Assembly (NCBI RefSeq): GCF_017876755.1
Contig: NZ_JAGIOO010000001.1
Span: forward strand, 4,449,786-4,513,785
Reading direction: 5' to 3'
DNA: 64,000 nt
Origin: Crossiella equi
GTDB lineage: Bacteria; Actinomycetota; Actinomycetes; Mycobacteriales; Pseudonocardiaceae
Position numbers and translations under genes: made by a program. Below are positions 63,166 through 64,000 of this stretch, one piece after another (the stretch's first letter is position 1; each line of letters starts with the position of its first letter). Under the pieces are notes generated by a model. That model had not been told where the DNA came from, did no database searches, and worked only from the letters and a program-made list of their open reading frames with translations.

Positions 63166-64000
63166 GACGAACGGTCGGTGACCAGCCTGTCATGCGCGCG
63201 CGCTGCCACCAACCCGCCGGGCAGGGCGACCCCGCCCTGACCTCGCCAGTCAGCCACGAGCGCGTCCACGGAACGCAGGTGCGCATCGGTGAGTTCGCTC
63301 ACACCGCAGGCCAGCAGCCAGGTCCGCAGCACCCGGCGACGCAGCGCGGCCGGGGCTGTCCGCAGTGGCCCCACGGCCAGACCTACACCGTCTTTGACCT
63401 GCTCGAACAGTGCGGCGGCCAGCTCGTCCAGGGTGGCCAGGTCCTCGCGCAGCTGGGCCGAGGTGCGGGCCAGCGCGGCGGCCACCCCGCCCTGGAGGAC
63501 CTCCTCCAGCAGCGGCAGGACCTCCCGCCGCAGCCGGACCCGGGTGAAGGCCGGGTCGGAGTTGTGCGGATCGCGCCAGGTGTCCAGCCCCAGCGCGGCG
63601 CACGCGGCCTCGGTGGTGGCGCGGGAGACCCCGAGCAGCGGGCGCCCCCACGGCGGGTCCAGCTCGGCCATCCCGGCGATCGACCGCGGCCCGGAACCCC
63701 GGCCCAGGCCGAGCAGCACGGTCTCGGCCTGGTCGTCGCGGGTGTGCCCGAGCAGCACCGGCACGCCGTCGCTGGCGGCCCGCAGCGCGGTGTAGCGGGC
63801 CCGCCGGGCGGCCGCCTCAGGCCCACCGGATCCGGTCACGCGCACGGTGAGCACCTCAGCCGAGGCACCCAGCCCACGCAGCTGTTCCGCCGCCCTCCTG
63901 GCCACCTCGGCCGACCCCGTCTGGAGCTGGTGGTCGACCACGAGCCCTTGCACGGCAAGACCCAGCTTCCGTCCACAGTGGACTGTCGCGGCGGCCAGCG
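63162..64000 (-). CDS. tilS: tRNA(Ile)-lysidine synthetase (partial, 5' end outside the window)
   Basis: The minus-strand frame is open to the window edge, so the N-terminus with the PP-loop ATPase motif is missing. What remains has [63 protein letters not shown] and [25 protein letters not shown], the core of TilS. The enzyme changes tRNA-Ile C34 to lysidine so that it reads AUA. It is coupled to hpt by overlap. Confidence 0.93.
   Translation of the reverse strand, partial: LAAATVHCGRKLGLAVQGLVVDHQLQTGSAEVARRAAEQLRGLGASAEVLTVRVTGSGGPEAAARRARYTALRAASDGVPVLLGHTRDDQAETVLLGLGRGSGPRSIAGMAELDPPWGRPLLGVSRATTEAACAALGLDTWRDPHNSDPAFTRVRLRREVLPLLEEVLQGGVAAALARTSAQLREDLATLDELAAALFEQVKDGVGLAVGPLRTAPAALRRRVLRTWLLACGVSELTDAHLRSVDALVADWRGQGGVALPGGLVAARAHDRLVTDRSS
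63971..63983. repeat. 13-bp palindrome GTCCACAGTGGAC, copy 8
   Basis: Exact copy in the tilS gene near the window edge; on the coding strand it reads TVHCG, different from the other frames. Confidence 0.75.

Overview
This window is high-GC actinobacterial DNA, most likely from the Pseudonocardiaceae (an inference from gene content, not a database match). Its backbone follows the order I recall for Mycobacterium tuberculosis Rv3579c-Rv3625c: rlmB, cysS, ispF-ispD-carD, lpqE, radA, disA, an Rv3587c-like gene, a carbonic anhydrase, mutY, a hydrolase with mhuD, clpC, lsr2, lysS, coaX, panD-panC, a DUF2520 protein, two conserved membrane proteins, folK-folB-folP-folE, ftsH, hpt and tilS. Accessory modules sit between the backbone genes.

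Layout. 1-2155: edge of an upstream gene, a GNAT acetyltransferase and an orphan N6-adenine-type methyltransferase. 2148-8233: a surface-polysaccharide module with a processive GT2 synthase, an MBOAT (AlgI-like) O-acyltransferase, and a 902-residue fusion of an acyltransferase-3 membrane domain, an SGNH domain and a GH16 glycosidase. 8293-10654: rlmB-cysS. 10741-15791: an accessory block (HAD hydrolase, MFS transporter, aminoglycoside-kinase-like protein, secreted beta-propeller protein, VOC protein, two small proteins) that separates cysS from its usual partners. 15911-23895: MEP-pathway genes, carD, lpqE, radA, an ECF sigma factor with its membrane partner, disA. 24103-28202: carbonic anhydrase, fatty-acid transporter, mutY, a two-component remnant, DoxX protein, 2'-5' RNA ligase.

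28199-33417 is a mobile-element zone. An IS982-type element, an IS630-type element and a 63-bp palindromic MITE lie end to end, all at copies of one CTAG. An IS481-type element lies 2 kb away at a second CTAG. Both CTAGs are where two convergent genes end with overlapping TAG stop codons, so no host gene was broken. Between the two sites lie a hydrolase, a heme-degrading MhuD and a sirtuin. 33413-42312: a membrane EEP phosphoesterase, clpC, then an iron-uptake module (FhuF-like reductase, ABC importer, binding lipoprotein) with two IdeR/DtxR-type iron boxes. 42417-51959: lsr2, lysS, pantothenate/CoA genes with an unannotated 54-codon gene inside the operon, a PrsW-type protease, and an orphan NuoD paralogue coupled to an NDUFAF7/MidA-type methyltransferase. 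52089-64000: coiled-coil and membrane proteins, folate operon, ftsH, a VWA lipid-anchored-type protein, hpt and partial tilS.

Expression signals recur. At least fifteen genes have a TANNNT or CANNNT hexamer ending 6-8 nt before the start codon and no obvious ribosome binding site, the pattern of leaderless transcripts. Two divergent pairs are each driven from a 23-bp spacer of identical geometry, in which the two -10 hexamers overlap by the shared TA. A 13-bp palindrome, GTCCACWGTGGAC, occurs eight times, in several reading frames and once in non-coding DNA. No tRNA, rRNA, CRISPR array, riboswitch or replication origin was recognised.
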